NCBI RefSeq assembly: GCF_947491715.1
Contig: NZ_CANLKR010000020.1
Span: forward strand, 1-64,000
Origin: an uncultured Shewanella sp.
GTDB taxonomy: Bacteria > Pseudomonadota > Gammaproteobacteria > Enterobacterales > Shewanellaceae
Length of the DNA: 64,000 nucleotides
Direction of reading: 5' to 3'
The position numbers and the translations under genes were made by a program. Position 1 is the stretch's first letter. Every line of letters begins with the position of its first letter. Below, piece by piece: positions 1 to 8,108 of this stretch. The notes beneath the pieces were generated by a model, which searched no databases, was not told the DNA's origin, and was given only the letters and a program-made list of their open reading frames with translations.

Positions 1-55
1 AAGCGTTGTGAGGCGTTGAGCTAACTGATACTAATGACTCGTGAGGCTTAACCAT
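1..55 (+). rRNA. 23S rRNA, 3' end (partial)
   Basis: The first 55 bases match the conserved 3' tail of gammaproteobacterial 23S rRNA (GAGCTAACTGATACTAATGA followed by GTGAGGCTTAACC). The gene starts before the window. The 3' end is placed by comparison with the remembered E. coli terminus and could be off by a few bases. The 5S gene follows on the same strand, so this is the end of an rRNA operon. Confidence 0.93.
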
Positions 56-411
56 ACAACCCTAATGGGTTTTACCAGAAATGTTCTACTGAAAATGTTC
101 CATACATTTTTAAGTATTTCCTACATCCTTGTAGGTCACCACATTTCTTGGCACTTCCTCCATCCATGGAGGTCGTAAACTAATTATTTCTACGTACAAA
201 ATTAGAACACTTAATGTAAGTGGTCATAAAATGCTCCTACTTTTATGACATAAAGTACTTCCATGTACTTCAAACTCGATATTTTATCTTTTGACCTTAG
301 CGTCGAAAGCAGCTTTTCGAATTTAGGAATAAATTTTATCAAATACATCCCTGTATTTGACCCACAAGGGGCCGCACTGAAGTGCGTTTAAAATTGTTCC
401 ATACAATTTTA
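56..411 (+). repeat. 23S-5S spacer carrying a train of short TCC-loop hairpins
   Basis: This 356-base spacer has no gene. It contains six small inverted repeats, each with a loop built around TCC. They are AAAATGT-tccat-ACATTTT (92-110), CCTACA-tcct-TGTAGG (about 121-136), CCTCCA-tcca-TGGAGG (about 156-171), AAGTAC-ttccat-GTACTT (about 254-271), CAAATACA-tccc-TGTATTTG (about 342-361) and AAAATTGT-tccat-ACAATTTT (390-410). The stems differ but remain self-complementary. This suggests selection for structure, perhaps for precursor rRNA processing, or insertion of a hairpin-type repeat family. Confidence 0.6.
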
Positions 412-530
412 TGTCTGGAAACCATAGCATTGTGGCTCCACCTGATCCCATTCCGAACTCAGAAGTGAAACGCAATCGCGCCGATGGTAGTGTGGGGTAT
501 CCCCATGTGAGAGTAGGTCATTTCCAGACG
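412..530 (+). rRNA. rrf: 5S rRNA
   Basis: The 119-base gene opens with TGTCTGGAAACCATAGC and closes with TTTCCAGACG, so the two ends pair to form helix I. The conserved core CCGAACTCAGAAGTGAAACG and GCGCCGATGGTAGTGTGGGG is intact. Length and position downstream of 23S rRNA are normal for a bacterial rRNA operon. Confidence 0.96.
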
Positions 531-536
531 CCAAAT

Positions 537-576
537 AAACGAAAGCCCGTTGCTCACGCAACGGGCTTTTTCGTTT
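537..576 (+). terminator. rRNA operon terminator
   Basis: AAAGCCCGTTGC and GCAACGGGCTTT (542-553 and 558-569) form a 12-bp GC-rich stem with a 4-base loop, followed by a T-rich run. It lies 11 bases after the 5S gene. This is a canonical Rho-independent terminator for the rRNA operon. Confidence 0.93.
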
Positions 577-1173
577 ATGGCGGAAATGACCACTTTCACA
601 TGGGGGAGTAGAAGGGTCATGCGCAGCATGTTTCCTATCCCATGTGGAGGCCGATAAATGCTCCCTTCAATATCGGCACTTCTGCCAAAATATATCCTAT
701 AAAAAAGCCAGTTCAGCATCCATGCTTCTCGTTCGTAGGCCTATGACGTTGTCATATTCACCTTGGCAGTCGTAGGGCGAATATCGCGATAGCGATGTGT
801 TTATGGCTGAAAATTGTTCCTGACATTTTCTGCATTCATCACATCCATGTGGTTCAGCGCGAAGCTTTAGCGTAGCTGGCCATAACAGACGCCACTCTTT
901 GCTGTATCTGCTTTTTGGTAATGACCCATGACAGACGTCATTGTTTACGAGATTGGTATTATTCTACATAAACAAGCGATAACGCGGTAAAAAGGGGCCA
1001 CAAATGCTGTCCTCATTCTTTTATAAAGCAGGATCCGGCTAAACGTGTTTTACTCTGTGTTGTAGACCTCTTTATTAAAGAAAGGGGACTTAGATGACTA
1101 GGCTACATCCTCTACGCCGTGATTAAAACACGTTTATCTCGGACAGTATTTAACCACCAAAGATCAACAGGCC
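577..1173. other. intergenic region after the rRNA operon
   Basis: No convincing gene is present between the rRNA terminator and the end of slt. Apart from the inverted 5S fragment, two structures stand out. One is a hairpin pair of the TCC-loop family at about 806-848: an imperfect GAAAAT/ACATTTTC stem, then CACA-tcca-TGTG. The other is a 13-base inverted repeat, TAAACGTGTTTTA (1040-1052) and TAAAACACGTTTA (1124-1136), enclosing 71 bases. It could be the ends of a very small mobile remnant or a long-range hairpin. Confidence 0.5.
582..605 (-). repeat. inverted partial copy of the 5S rRNA 3' portion
   Basis: GGAAATGACCACTTTCACAT plus GGGG is nearly the reverse complement of 501-525, the 3' part of the 5S gene. 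Of 25 positions, 23 agree, with one deletion and one substitution. It sits just past the terminator, so 5S and this segment could form a long stem around the terminator hairpin. It may be a relic of an inverted or second 5S gene. Confidence 0.6.
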
Positions 1174-3147
1174 CTAATATTGAAATTCTATTTCAGCTTG
1201 AGAAAGAAAGTCGGGTTGCTGGTTTTGTTTTAATTGGTAGATGACACGGTAACTTAATAATGCTTGTACGTATTCTCGTGTTTCTTTATAGGGGATGGTC
1301 TCAATAAAACTGATGGCATCGAGTTGACCTTGGGATCGGTCTAGCCATTTTTTAACTCTATTTGGACCGGCATTATAACTGGCTACTGCAAGGATCCTAT
1401 TTTGATCGAAGTCATTTTTTAATTGTGCATAATAGGCACTACCAAGTTGAATATTCATCGCTTCATCATACAAATAGGTGGATCGATAGTTAACGTTTTC
1501 TTTTTTTGCCGTTGATTTAGCAGTATTTGGCATTAATTGCATATAACCTTTGGCCCCAGCATGGGATGTAGCGTAGGGGTTAAAGGCACTTTCTCTACGT
1601 GCTATGGCTCTGAGCTCATCGATATCAATTTGTTGCTGGGAAGATGCTTTTTCAAAATGGGATGCCGCGGCATAGGGAAAGCGTAGATCCATATCATTCC
1701 AGACTTTTGCTTTGATACTGGTTTCTATACTTAAATTAAACCACCGCTGCTCCAATGCAAAAAGCGCATATTCTTGTTGCATGGCTTGAGAATGCCTGTT
1801 GAGTAACAATAACCACTCACTGCGAGCATCGGGAATGTTGTTCATGGTCATCAGTTCAGTGACTCTTGCTAACCCTAGATCTTGATGCAGTTTTTTTCTT
1901 AAAGTGGCGAGACTCGGAGTGGATTGATGTTGTAATTGAAATGGTTTGTTTTGCTGCAATGCCGCTAGATAACCATAGAAATGACGTTGCTGGCTGAGTT
2001 CATCGAGTAGTTTTTTTGCCATTTTGCTTTGAGCATTGTGATATTGCAATAACCTTGCACGCCAATAAATCCATCGTGGATTGTTTTGTTGAGTTTGACT
2101 TAACAAGTCAATATATCGGTTGGCTTGCTCCCAATCTCTATCTTTAATGGCCCAACGAATACGTCGCTCGAGTAAGTCGTCAACAATTTTGTTAGCATGG
2201 GAGGTATTATGCTCATTGGCTATGATGGGTAATTGTGAGTCGATACTTTCTTTTAGATTATTGTCTTCAATAATTAAGGCACGCTTGATTAACGCGAGTT
2301 GTAATTGGTGTGCTTTTTGTGCAGTAAAAGCGTGTTGCGTTTGATAGCGAGAAAAGAGCCATAGGGCTTGAGCAGTATGGCGTTTTGACAATTTTTTTAA
2401 GCCTAAAAAGAGAATGTCTTCATGTAAATAGTTGATATCTTTTAATGATGTATCGAGGATAAAGAATGCCGTTATTTGGCTTGGTCGTTTATAGATATCA
2501 AGGAGTTGCTTAGCTTCTGTTGGATAAAGTGTTAACTGCTTAGATAAATATTGCAATAGACTATATTGATTGGCTGTAAATGCCAGTTTCATGCGAGTCC
2601 AAATCAACTCTTGGGTTAATTGGCCTGCTTGCATCCAAGCAGAAAATAAGGGGTCGCAAGCTTCAGGTCGAGATTGTCCCCATTGCCAAAGGGCTTTAGC
2701 GCCAGTGTAAGCGATTTTTGGTTGGTTTTTGGCTAATTGTGCTCGGAAAAAATAACATTGTAGGGCAATGTTATTGGGTGCCGTTGGACTGATGACTAAA
2801 AAATCATCCCACCGCTGAACCTTACCCACTTGTGATAAATATCGCCCCCTCGCACGGTTATATAAGGGAGTATTTTTCCATTGATTGATAATCGTTAAGG
2901 CTTGTTTACCGGATAATTCACTTAGGGTATCTTTTTGTGATTGATAATCTAAATATATATGAAGGGGATAGCCATCAAGTTTAGCGCGTAGTGTTTGATA
3001 GCGTTTTTTTTGTTTTTTTTCTAGGGCTTTTTTAGCTGCTAAGTAATTTTCTTGATCTTGAGTGAATGTTTGAGAGACAGAGGAAAAACTGAGTCCAATG
3101 GTAAAAAATAGACTGAATAGTTTGATAAAAAACAGTTTTGTCATCAT
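1174..3147 (-). CDS. slt: soluble lytic murein transglycosylase (Slt70 type)
   Basis: The 657-residue exported protein cleaves peptidoglycan between MurNAc and GlcNAc to give 1,6-anhydro ends, in the periplasm. An N-terminal signal peptide (about residues 1-25, hydrophobic FSLFFTIGLSF) precedes a long alpha-helical superhelical domain. A C-terminal SLT goose-lysozyme-like domain occupies about residues 500-645. Catalytic Glu is E519 in IARRESAFNP. GAKGYMQLMP, ASYNAGP and the ETREYV motif are all present. Length is close to E. coli Slt (about 645). A strong GGAG sits 2 to 5 bases before two adjacent ATGs, so the true start is 3147 or 3144. It stands alone, upstream of rmuC on the same strand. 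Confidence 0.93.
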   Translation of the reverse strand: MMTKLFFIKLFSLFFTIGLSFSSVSQTFTQDQENYLAAKKALEKKQKKRYQTLRAKLDGYPLHIYLDYQSQKDTLSELSGKQALTIINQWKNTPLYNRARGRYLSQVGKVQRWDDFLVISPTAPNNIALQCYFFRAQLAKNQPKIAYTGAKALWQWGQSRPEACDPLFSAWMQAGQLTQELIWTRMKLAFTANQYSLLQYLSKQLTLYPTEAKQLLDIYKRPSQITAFFILDTSLKDINYLHEDILFLGLKKLSKRHTAQALWLFSRYQTQHAFTAQKAHQLQLALIKRALIIEDNNLKESIDSQLPIIANEHNTSHANKIVDDLLERRIRWAIKDRDWEQANRYIDLLSQTQQNNPRWIYWRARLLQYHNAQSKMAKKLLDELSQQRHFYGYLAALQQNKPFQLQHQSTPSLATLRKKLHQDLGLARVTELMTMNNIPDARSEWLLLLNRHSQAMQQEYALFALEQRWFNLSIETSIKAKVWNDMDLRFPYAAASHFEKASSQQQIDIDELRAIARRESAFNPYATSHAGAKGYMQLMPNTAKSTAKKENVNYRSTYLYDEAMNIQLGSAYYAQLKNDFDQNRILAVASYNAGPNRVKKWLDRSQGQLDAISFIETIPYKETREYVQALLSYRVIYQLKQNQQPDFLSQAEIEFQY

Positions 3148-3369
3148 TTCTCCTCTGTGGATACGCCAGCGTTAAAGGTCATCTCTATTCTTGTTAGTAT
3201 TGCTTTTGATTCTATTAGCTTTGACTATACATATAGCCTTTTGTGCCCATTTTGTCTTGTTATTTTTCAATTAGAGATACTATTAGCTGAAGTCATAGTG
3301 AATAAGGGCAAATATGAGAAACAAGGCATCATAGTGTTTGTCATATTGCCCGTATATCGATAACACTGT

Positions 3370-4860
3370 TTATTTTTGTGCATCTTTTTCTGTAGTAATA
3401 AAAGCCTGATCGAGTAGTTGTGGGGTTAACTTTTTACTCGTAGGTACACCTAACTGTTGCATTTGATGTGCTTGACGAATGACATTTCCTTTTCCAGAAG
3501 AAAGTTTATTCATGGCCTGCTGATAGCTCTTATCTGCGCTGTCTAATGCCCGCCCTAATTTTTCCATATCCTCTAAATAGCCACATAATTTGTCATAGAT
3601 TTTACCCGCTTGTTTGGCGATGTTTTGTGCATTTTGGTTTTGATATTCATAACGCCAAATATTGTTGATTGTTCGTAAGGCAACAAGGAGATTGGTGGGA
3701 CTAACCAGCATGATGTTATGTTCAAGGGCGTAATTGATTAAACTGGGATCTTGTTCAAGTGCCAGTAAAAATGCAGGTTCTAAGGGTAGGAACATAAGCA
3801 CATAATCAAGGCTTTTGAGTCCGTGTAAGGTTTGATAGTCTTTCTGACTAAGTCCTTTGATATGCTGCCTAACTGAAATAACATGTTCTTTAATCGCTTG
3901 GGCTTGGATGGCTTCATCATCACTATTGAAATAACGCTCGTAAGCGATTAGCGTCATTTTTGCATCAATAACCACATCTTTATTGTCAGGTAAATGAACA
4001 ATAACATCGGGTTTGAATCGTTTACCTGATTCATTTTTTAAATCTTGTTGGGTGTGATATTCGTGTCCTTCTCTTAGGCCACTATCTTGTAAAATACGCT
4101 CTAAAATGACTTCTCCCCAATTGCCTTGTTGCTTATTATCACCTTTGAGCGCTTTTGTTAAATTTACGGCGTCTTGGCTCATTTTAATATTGAGTTGAGA
4201 GAGAGACTCAAGCTGGTGTTTTAAGGCATTACGTTCACTTTGTTCTTGAGAATATGATGCTTGTACTTGAGCACGGAAGCCTTCAAGTTGTTGTTTAAAT
4301 GGGGCTAATACATGATTAAGTTGAGTATCATTGTGTGTTTGGAGTTTTTCACTGCGGTCTTCAAAAATCTTATGGGCAAGATTTTCAAATTGTGTTTTTA
4401 ATCTTTGCTCGGCATTTTCAAGTAAGGCGACTTTATCATTTAATGCTTGCTGCTCAGCATCAAATTTAGCCGTTAGGGTTTGCTGCATTGCATTGGCTTT
4501 GGACAAGCTGAGTTGGGCTTCCATTTGTTTGCGCTGAGCATCGATCACTTGTTGTTCTAGCGTGGGCACTCTTTCACTTAATGCATGGGCTTTGCCTAGT
4601 TCTGATAAATGCCACTCTAACTTACTTTGTTGCTGTTGTAGTGTATTTTCTCTGTCGTCGATGATTTGTTGACATTGAATTATTTCATCTTCTAAGCTGG
4701 CTTTTGTTTTGTCCATTTCTGCTTGCAGAGTTGAGCGAACGGTTTCCCATTTATGGCGTGTCTTTATTTGATTGAATAAGGCGCCAACAAGTAAAGATAA
4801 TAAAGCCGTAGCAATAAATGGGACGAACTCTAACAGTGAAGACAGGGTTATAGAAGGCAT
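3370..4860 (-). CDS. rmuC: DNA recombination protein RmuC
   Basis: The 496-residue RmuC-family protein is anchored by an N-terminal membrane helix (about residues 4-25, FVPFIATALLSLLVGALF). A long coiled coil follows to about residue 230, then the RmuC nuclease-like domain. Recognisable blocks are GNWGEVILERIL, KPDVIVHLPDNKDVVIDAKM and VLMFLPLEPAF. RmuC limits inversion rearrangements at short inverted repeats in E. coli; its nuclease role is inferred from the PD-(D/E)xK-like fold. The start at 4860 (ATG, with GAG 8 bases upstream) is preferred to an in-frame GTG at 4869. Confidence 0.92.
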   Translation of the reverse strand: MPSITLSSLLEFVPFIATALLSLLVGALFNQIKTRHKWETVRSTLQAEMDKTKASLEDEIIQCQQIIDDRENTLQQQQSKLEWHLSELGKAHALSERVPTLEQQVIDAQRKQMEAQLSLSKANAMQQTLTAKFDAEQQALNDKVALLENAEQRLKTQFENLAHKIFEDRSEKLQTHNDTQLNHVLAPFKQQLEGFRAQVQASYSQEQSERNALKHQLESLSQLNIKMSQDAVNLTKALKGDNKQQGNWGEVILERILQDSGLREGHEYHTQQDLKNESGKRFKPDVIVHLPDNKDVVIDAKMTLIAYERYFNSDDEAIQAQAIKEHVISVRQHIKGLSQKDYQTLHGLKSLDYVLMFLPLEPAFLLALEQDPSLINYALEHNIMLVSPTNLLVALRTINNIWRYEYQNQNAQNIAKQAGKIYDKLCGYLEDMEKLGRALDSADKSYQQAMNKLSSGKGNVIRQAHQMQQLGVPTSKKLTPQLLDQAFITTEKDAQK

Positions 4861-5082
4861 AAAAATCACTCTTTATATAGATAGAGGAATAGAGTGACAT
4901 GCACAGTAATGCTCTGCAAGCCTTTGGATACATAATTGCTGCACTCTTGAGCACTTTATTGTTAAATATTTGCAAGTAAGATGAGAAGATAAACCCGCGC
5001 TGAACAAAGGAGTGAATACTTTTGGTTAATTGAACGGTCTATTGTTATATCGAGGAGTGAGCATTGAAAGTGAGGAGCAATA

Positions 5083-6105
5083 ATGTGGATTAAAAAAAGG
5101 CCATTATGGGATAAATTCAATGACAGTGATATTACCCCTGAGTCGGTTTACTTACAAAGACGTCAATTAGTCAAAAATTTGGGGTTATTAGGCACGGGAG
5201 CATTATTGACGACACCGGCAAAAGCTGGATTGTGGGATCTATTCAATGATGATAAACCGAGTGTGAGCTTTGAGCGAAGTTCACTGACTTTTCAAAAACA
5301 GTCAATATACAATAAATCGATTTATGGAGAGCAAACACCCGAAGTAAAAGCCATTTCACATAATAATTTCTATGAATTTGGTACCAGTAAAACGGATCCT
5401 ATTGATCATGCTCAGTCTTTAACGGTGAACCCTTGGCAGCTCCGCATTGAAGGAGAGGTTGAAAAGCCTATGGTACTGGATTATGACGCGCTTTTTCGTT
5501 TATTTCCCTTGCAGGAGCGTATTTATAATTTTAGGTGTGTTGAAGCTTGGTCTATGGTCATTCCTTGGATTGGTTTTTCATTGGCTGAGATATTAAAAAA
5601 AGCGGGGATCACCAGTAAGGCGACACATGTGGCTTTTGAGACTTTATATGATCCCGAGCAAATGCCTGGTCAGAAAAATCGTTTTGTCGGTGGCGGGATT
5701 GATTACCCTTATGTTGAAGGCTTAACGTTAGCCGAAGCGATGACGGATTTAACATTTCTGGCAGTTGGGCTCTATGGTAAAACATTACCTCCACAAAATG
5801 GAGCGCCTATTCGTTTGGTTGTTCCTTGGAAATACGGATTTAAAAGTATTAAATCTATTGTGAAGATCCGAGTGACGGATAAGCAGCCACCCACGAGCTG
5901 GAATCGTTTAGCGCCTAGCGAATATGGCTTTTATGCTAACGTTAATCCAGAAGTCGATCATCCACGGTGGTCACAGGCAACGGAAAGGCGTATTGGTCCA
6001 GGAGGGTTATTTTCGGCTAAACGGATTAAAACACTGCCTTTTAATGGTTATGGCGATAGTGTTGGGGCTTTATATAAAGGATTAAATCTAAAGGTTAATT
6101 TTTAA
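5083..6105 (+). CDS. msrP: periplasmic methionine sulfoxide reductase catalytic subunit MsrP (YedY)
   Basis: The 340-residue molybdopterin protein reduces methionine sulfoxide in periplasmic proteins. A twin-arginine signal is visible: [17 protein letters not shown], then a cleavage-like TPAKA at about residue 45. The Mo-ligating cysteine is C152 in [35 protein letters not shown] is the typical C-terminal molybdopterin-domain block. GAGGAG lies 6 bases before the ATG. The stop TAA overlaps the ATG of msrQ by one base, so the two are translationally coupled and form the usual MsrPQ system. Confidence 0.95.
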   Translation: MWIKKRPLWDKFNDSDITPESVYLQRRQLVKNLGLLGTGALLTTPAKAGLWDLFNDDKPSVSFERSSLTFQKQSIYNKSIYGEQTPEVKAISHNNFYEFGTSKTDPIDHAQSLTVNPWQLRIEGEVEKPMVLDYDALFRLFPLQERIYNFRCVEAWSMVIPWIGFSLAEILKKAGITSKATHVAFETLYDPEQMPGQKNRFVGGGIDYPYVEGLTLAEAMTDLTFLAVGLYGKTLPPQNGAPIRLVVPWKYGFKSIKSIVKIRVTDKQPPTSWNRLAPSEYGFYANVNPEVDHPRWSQATERRIGPGGLFSAKRIKTLPFNGYGDSVGALYKGLNLKVNF

Positions 6106-6722
6106 TGCGCTTATCAGCAAAGCAAATCATTTTTATTAAATTGTTAGCTCATTCACTGGGGATATTTCCCTTAGCTTATTTATTTATGAATGTGTTGAAT
6201 GGGCATGCTGGTGGCGATCCTGTTCAATATATTATTCATTTCACCGGAATGGGGGCGATTAACAGTTTAATACTGACATTAACGATTTCTCCGTTAGCCA
6301 AATTTTGTAAGCTTAGTGGTTTGTTGCGGATAAGGCGGTTAGTTGGCTTGTATACTTTTGCTTATGCCAGTTTACATGTTTTGGCGTTTTTAAGTTTAGA
6401 TTTATTGTTTGCTTGGTCTTTGTTTATGGATGAGATTGTTAAGAGACCTTACATTTTACTTGGGCTATTAGCCTATATCTTGCTCATGGCGTTAGCGTTG
6501 ACATCTCTGGTTTTTATTCAAAGGAAAATGCGTCATCGTTGGCAGCAGTTACATAATTGGATCTATGTTATTGCTATTTTAGTCCCCATTCATTTTTACT
6601 GGTCTGTGAAATCTGAAATAATTGAGCCGAGTTTGTATTTATTGGGCTTGTTTTTTCTTTTATGCTTACGCTATAAAAAATTTAATAGACTGAGTATAAA
6701 AAAATCAGACTCACTGCATTAG
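6105..6722 (+). CDS. msrQ: heme-binding membrane subunit MsrQ (YedZ)
   Basis: The 205-residue integral membrane b-type heme protein passes electrons from the quinone pool or flavin reductase to MsrP. Six hydrophobic helices are readable. Candidate heme-ligand histidines occur in IIHFTGMG, YASLHVLAF, QLHNWIYVI and VPIHFYW. Length and topology match the ferric-reductase-like family (E. coli YedZ, 211 residues). It overlaps msrP by one base, so expression is coupled. No terminator with a T tract follows, but a perfect palindrome lies 122 bases downstream. Confidence 0.94.
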   Translation: MRLSAKQIIFIKLLAHSLGIFPLAYLFMNVLNGHAGGDPVQYIIHFTGMGAINSLILTLTISPLAKFCKLSGLLRIRRLVGLYTFAYASLHVLAFLSLDLLFAWSLFMDEIVKRPYILLGLLAYILLMALALTSLVFIQRKMRHRWQQLHNWIYVIAILVPIHFYWSVKSEIIEPSLYLLGLFFLLCLRYKKFNRLSIKKSDSLH

Positions 6723-7083
6723 TATTTTGCTCGAGTGTTGGTTTTATATACTCGGCGTTAAAAGAAATGATTGGCATAATGGCGTATTGATTTTATATTT
6801 GCGTTAACAGGGATAATTAACACAAATTAACTTAATCGCCACAACATGAGAATAAAATTTTATTCTCATGTATAAAGTCACATAGAGTCAGCGTTATTAT
6901 ATAAGATACACCATCATATTACGCTCTGAAAAACGATATTCATCTAAAAATGAAGTAACCAAAATGCGCTAAGTTCTGTTGATGGACATTCGATAAATAT
7001 GTTCAGTATACCGACGCAGAAAGCATAAAACTTCTTGATTGAAATAAGTTATTTAATGTGTTCACCAAAAATGAATGATAATT
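6723..7083. other. AT-rich intergenic region with a 28-base perfect palindrome
   Basis: No ORF of note is present. ACATGAGAATAAAA followed directly by TTTTATTCTCATGT (6844-6871) is a perfect 28-base palindrome. Read as RNA it forms a hairpin at the end of the msrPQ transcript, but no T tract follows. It could equally be a dimeric regulator site. Nothing else is recognisable here. Confidence 0.5.
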
Positions 7084-7404
7084 TTATACACTTTCTTCTT
7101 GCTGCTTCATGATCTGTACAACTTGTTCGTATGACAAATTAAGCTGTCGAGATAAATTGATGACCTTGGTTTTGTAGGTTTGAATATTTTCTTGTTGGGC
7201 TATCAGCTGTTTCTCTTCTTCAACCAATTCATTCACAGAATCTTGTAATATGTGTAATCGACGCAAATTAAAATCCAAGGAAGAAATATACTTTTTCATT
7301 TGAGCTTTATTTCTCGCTTGTTCTAAGTCACTGCTTCGTTTTTTGTCGTAGTTATATTGATCTAATGCCGCGATAGCATCTTCTAAATCTAAATTATTGT
7401 TCAT
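7084..7404 (-). CDS. small coiled-coil protein of unknown function
   Basis: The 106-residue, highly charged, predominantly helical protein has no signal peptide or membrane segment. Heptad-like coiled coil runs from about residue 20 to 85. It ends with a short LNLSYEQVVQIM segment that looks like a helix-turn-helix or protein-contact helix. The layout loosely recalls small nucleoid-type or regulatory coiled-coil proteins, but the H-NS DNA-binding motif is not present and I do not recognise the family. It is monocistronic, between msrPQ (convergent) and an rraA-like gene (divergent). Confidence 0.6.
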   Translation of the reverse strand: MNNNLDLEDAIAALDQYNYDKKRSSDLEQARNKAQMKKYISSLDFNLRRLHILQDSVNELVEEEKQLIAQQENIQTYKTKVINLSRQLNLSYEQVVQIMKQQEESV

Positions 7405-7572
7405 TTGGGATCACTTTACTTTAGGTGAGTGTGGACGAAATAAGAATTCCTATCATTATAAAGGGTATTGTTCCAATCTTAAAGCCTTTCTTATTATCTT
7501 TTTAACAAGAAACTTATTTTGATTCTTGTTTTGCTTTTAGACTAGGCGTAGTCTGTTTTGAAAACACGGTGA

Positions 7573-8079
7573 ATGGATGCCACAATGTTAGATTTGCTTC
7601 CTGATTTATTTGATCATTATGATGATGCGTTGACATTATTGCCTGTAAGGTATCAGTCTTACGGGAAGAAGCCGGTTTTTTATGGTGAAGTTGTTACAAT
7701 ACAATGTGTTGAAGACAATTCTAAAGTGAAGTCTATGTTAACTGAACATGGTAAAGGCAAAGTATTAGTGGTTGATGGACAAGGTTCATCAAGGGCATTA
7801 TTAGGTGACATGATCGCGAAATCAGCAATGGAAAATGAATGGGAAGGTATTTTAGTGCATGGCAATATTCGAGATGTGATGTGTATGAAAACATTTAATC
7901 TTGGTGTATATGCATTAGGAACGAATCCAATCAAGACTCTAAAAAGAGGGAGAGGAGATGTAAATATTGCATTAGAGATTGCAGGGATCAATATTCAGCC
8001 TAAAATGTGGATATACGCTGATGCGAACGGTGTCGCATTGTCATCTCGAGCGTTAGATTTATCGGTACTGACTGAATAA
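7573..8079 (+). CDS. RraA family protein
   Basis: The 168-residue protein follows RraA (regulator of RNase E) and related class II aldolase-like proteins across its length. Matching blocks are VVTIQCVEDN, GKVLVVDGQGSSRALLGDMI, NEWEGILVHGNIRD and a YADANGVALSS end. Family members either bind the RNase E C-terminal region or act as 4-hydroxy-4-methyl-2-oxoglutarate aldolases. The usual R-x-D of the aldolase type reads GNIRD here, so either role is possible. It lacks the acidic C-terminal tail often seen and may be a second, divergent RraA paralogue. An alternative ATG lies four codons in. Confidence 0.82.
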   Translation: MDATMLDLLPDLFDHYDDALTLLPVRYQSYGKKPVFYGEVVTIQCVEDNSKVKSMLTEHGKGKVLVVDGQGSSRALLGDMIAKSAMENEWEGILVHGNIRDVMCMKTFNLGVYALGTNPIKTLKRGRGDVNIALEIAGINIQPKMWIYADANGVALSSRALDLSVLTE

Positions 8080-8108
8080 TTTTTGTTTTTAATTGAATGG
8101 AACCTCTA

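Noticed and set aside
411..611. 66-residue ORF over the 5S gene
   Set aside because: It lies entirely on 5S rRNA and its terminator.
3157..3363. 68-residue plus-strand ORF between slt and rmuC
   Set aside because: No ribosome site, no domain, and it lies over the slt promoter region. Its hydrophobic composition is expected from AT-rich DNA.
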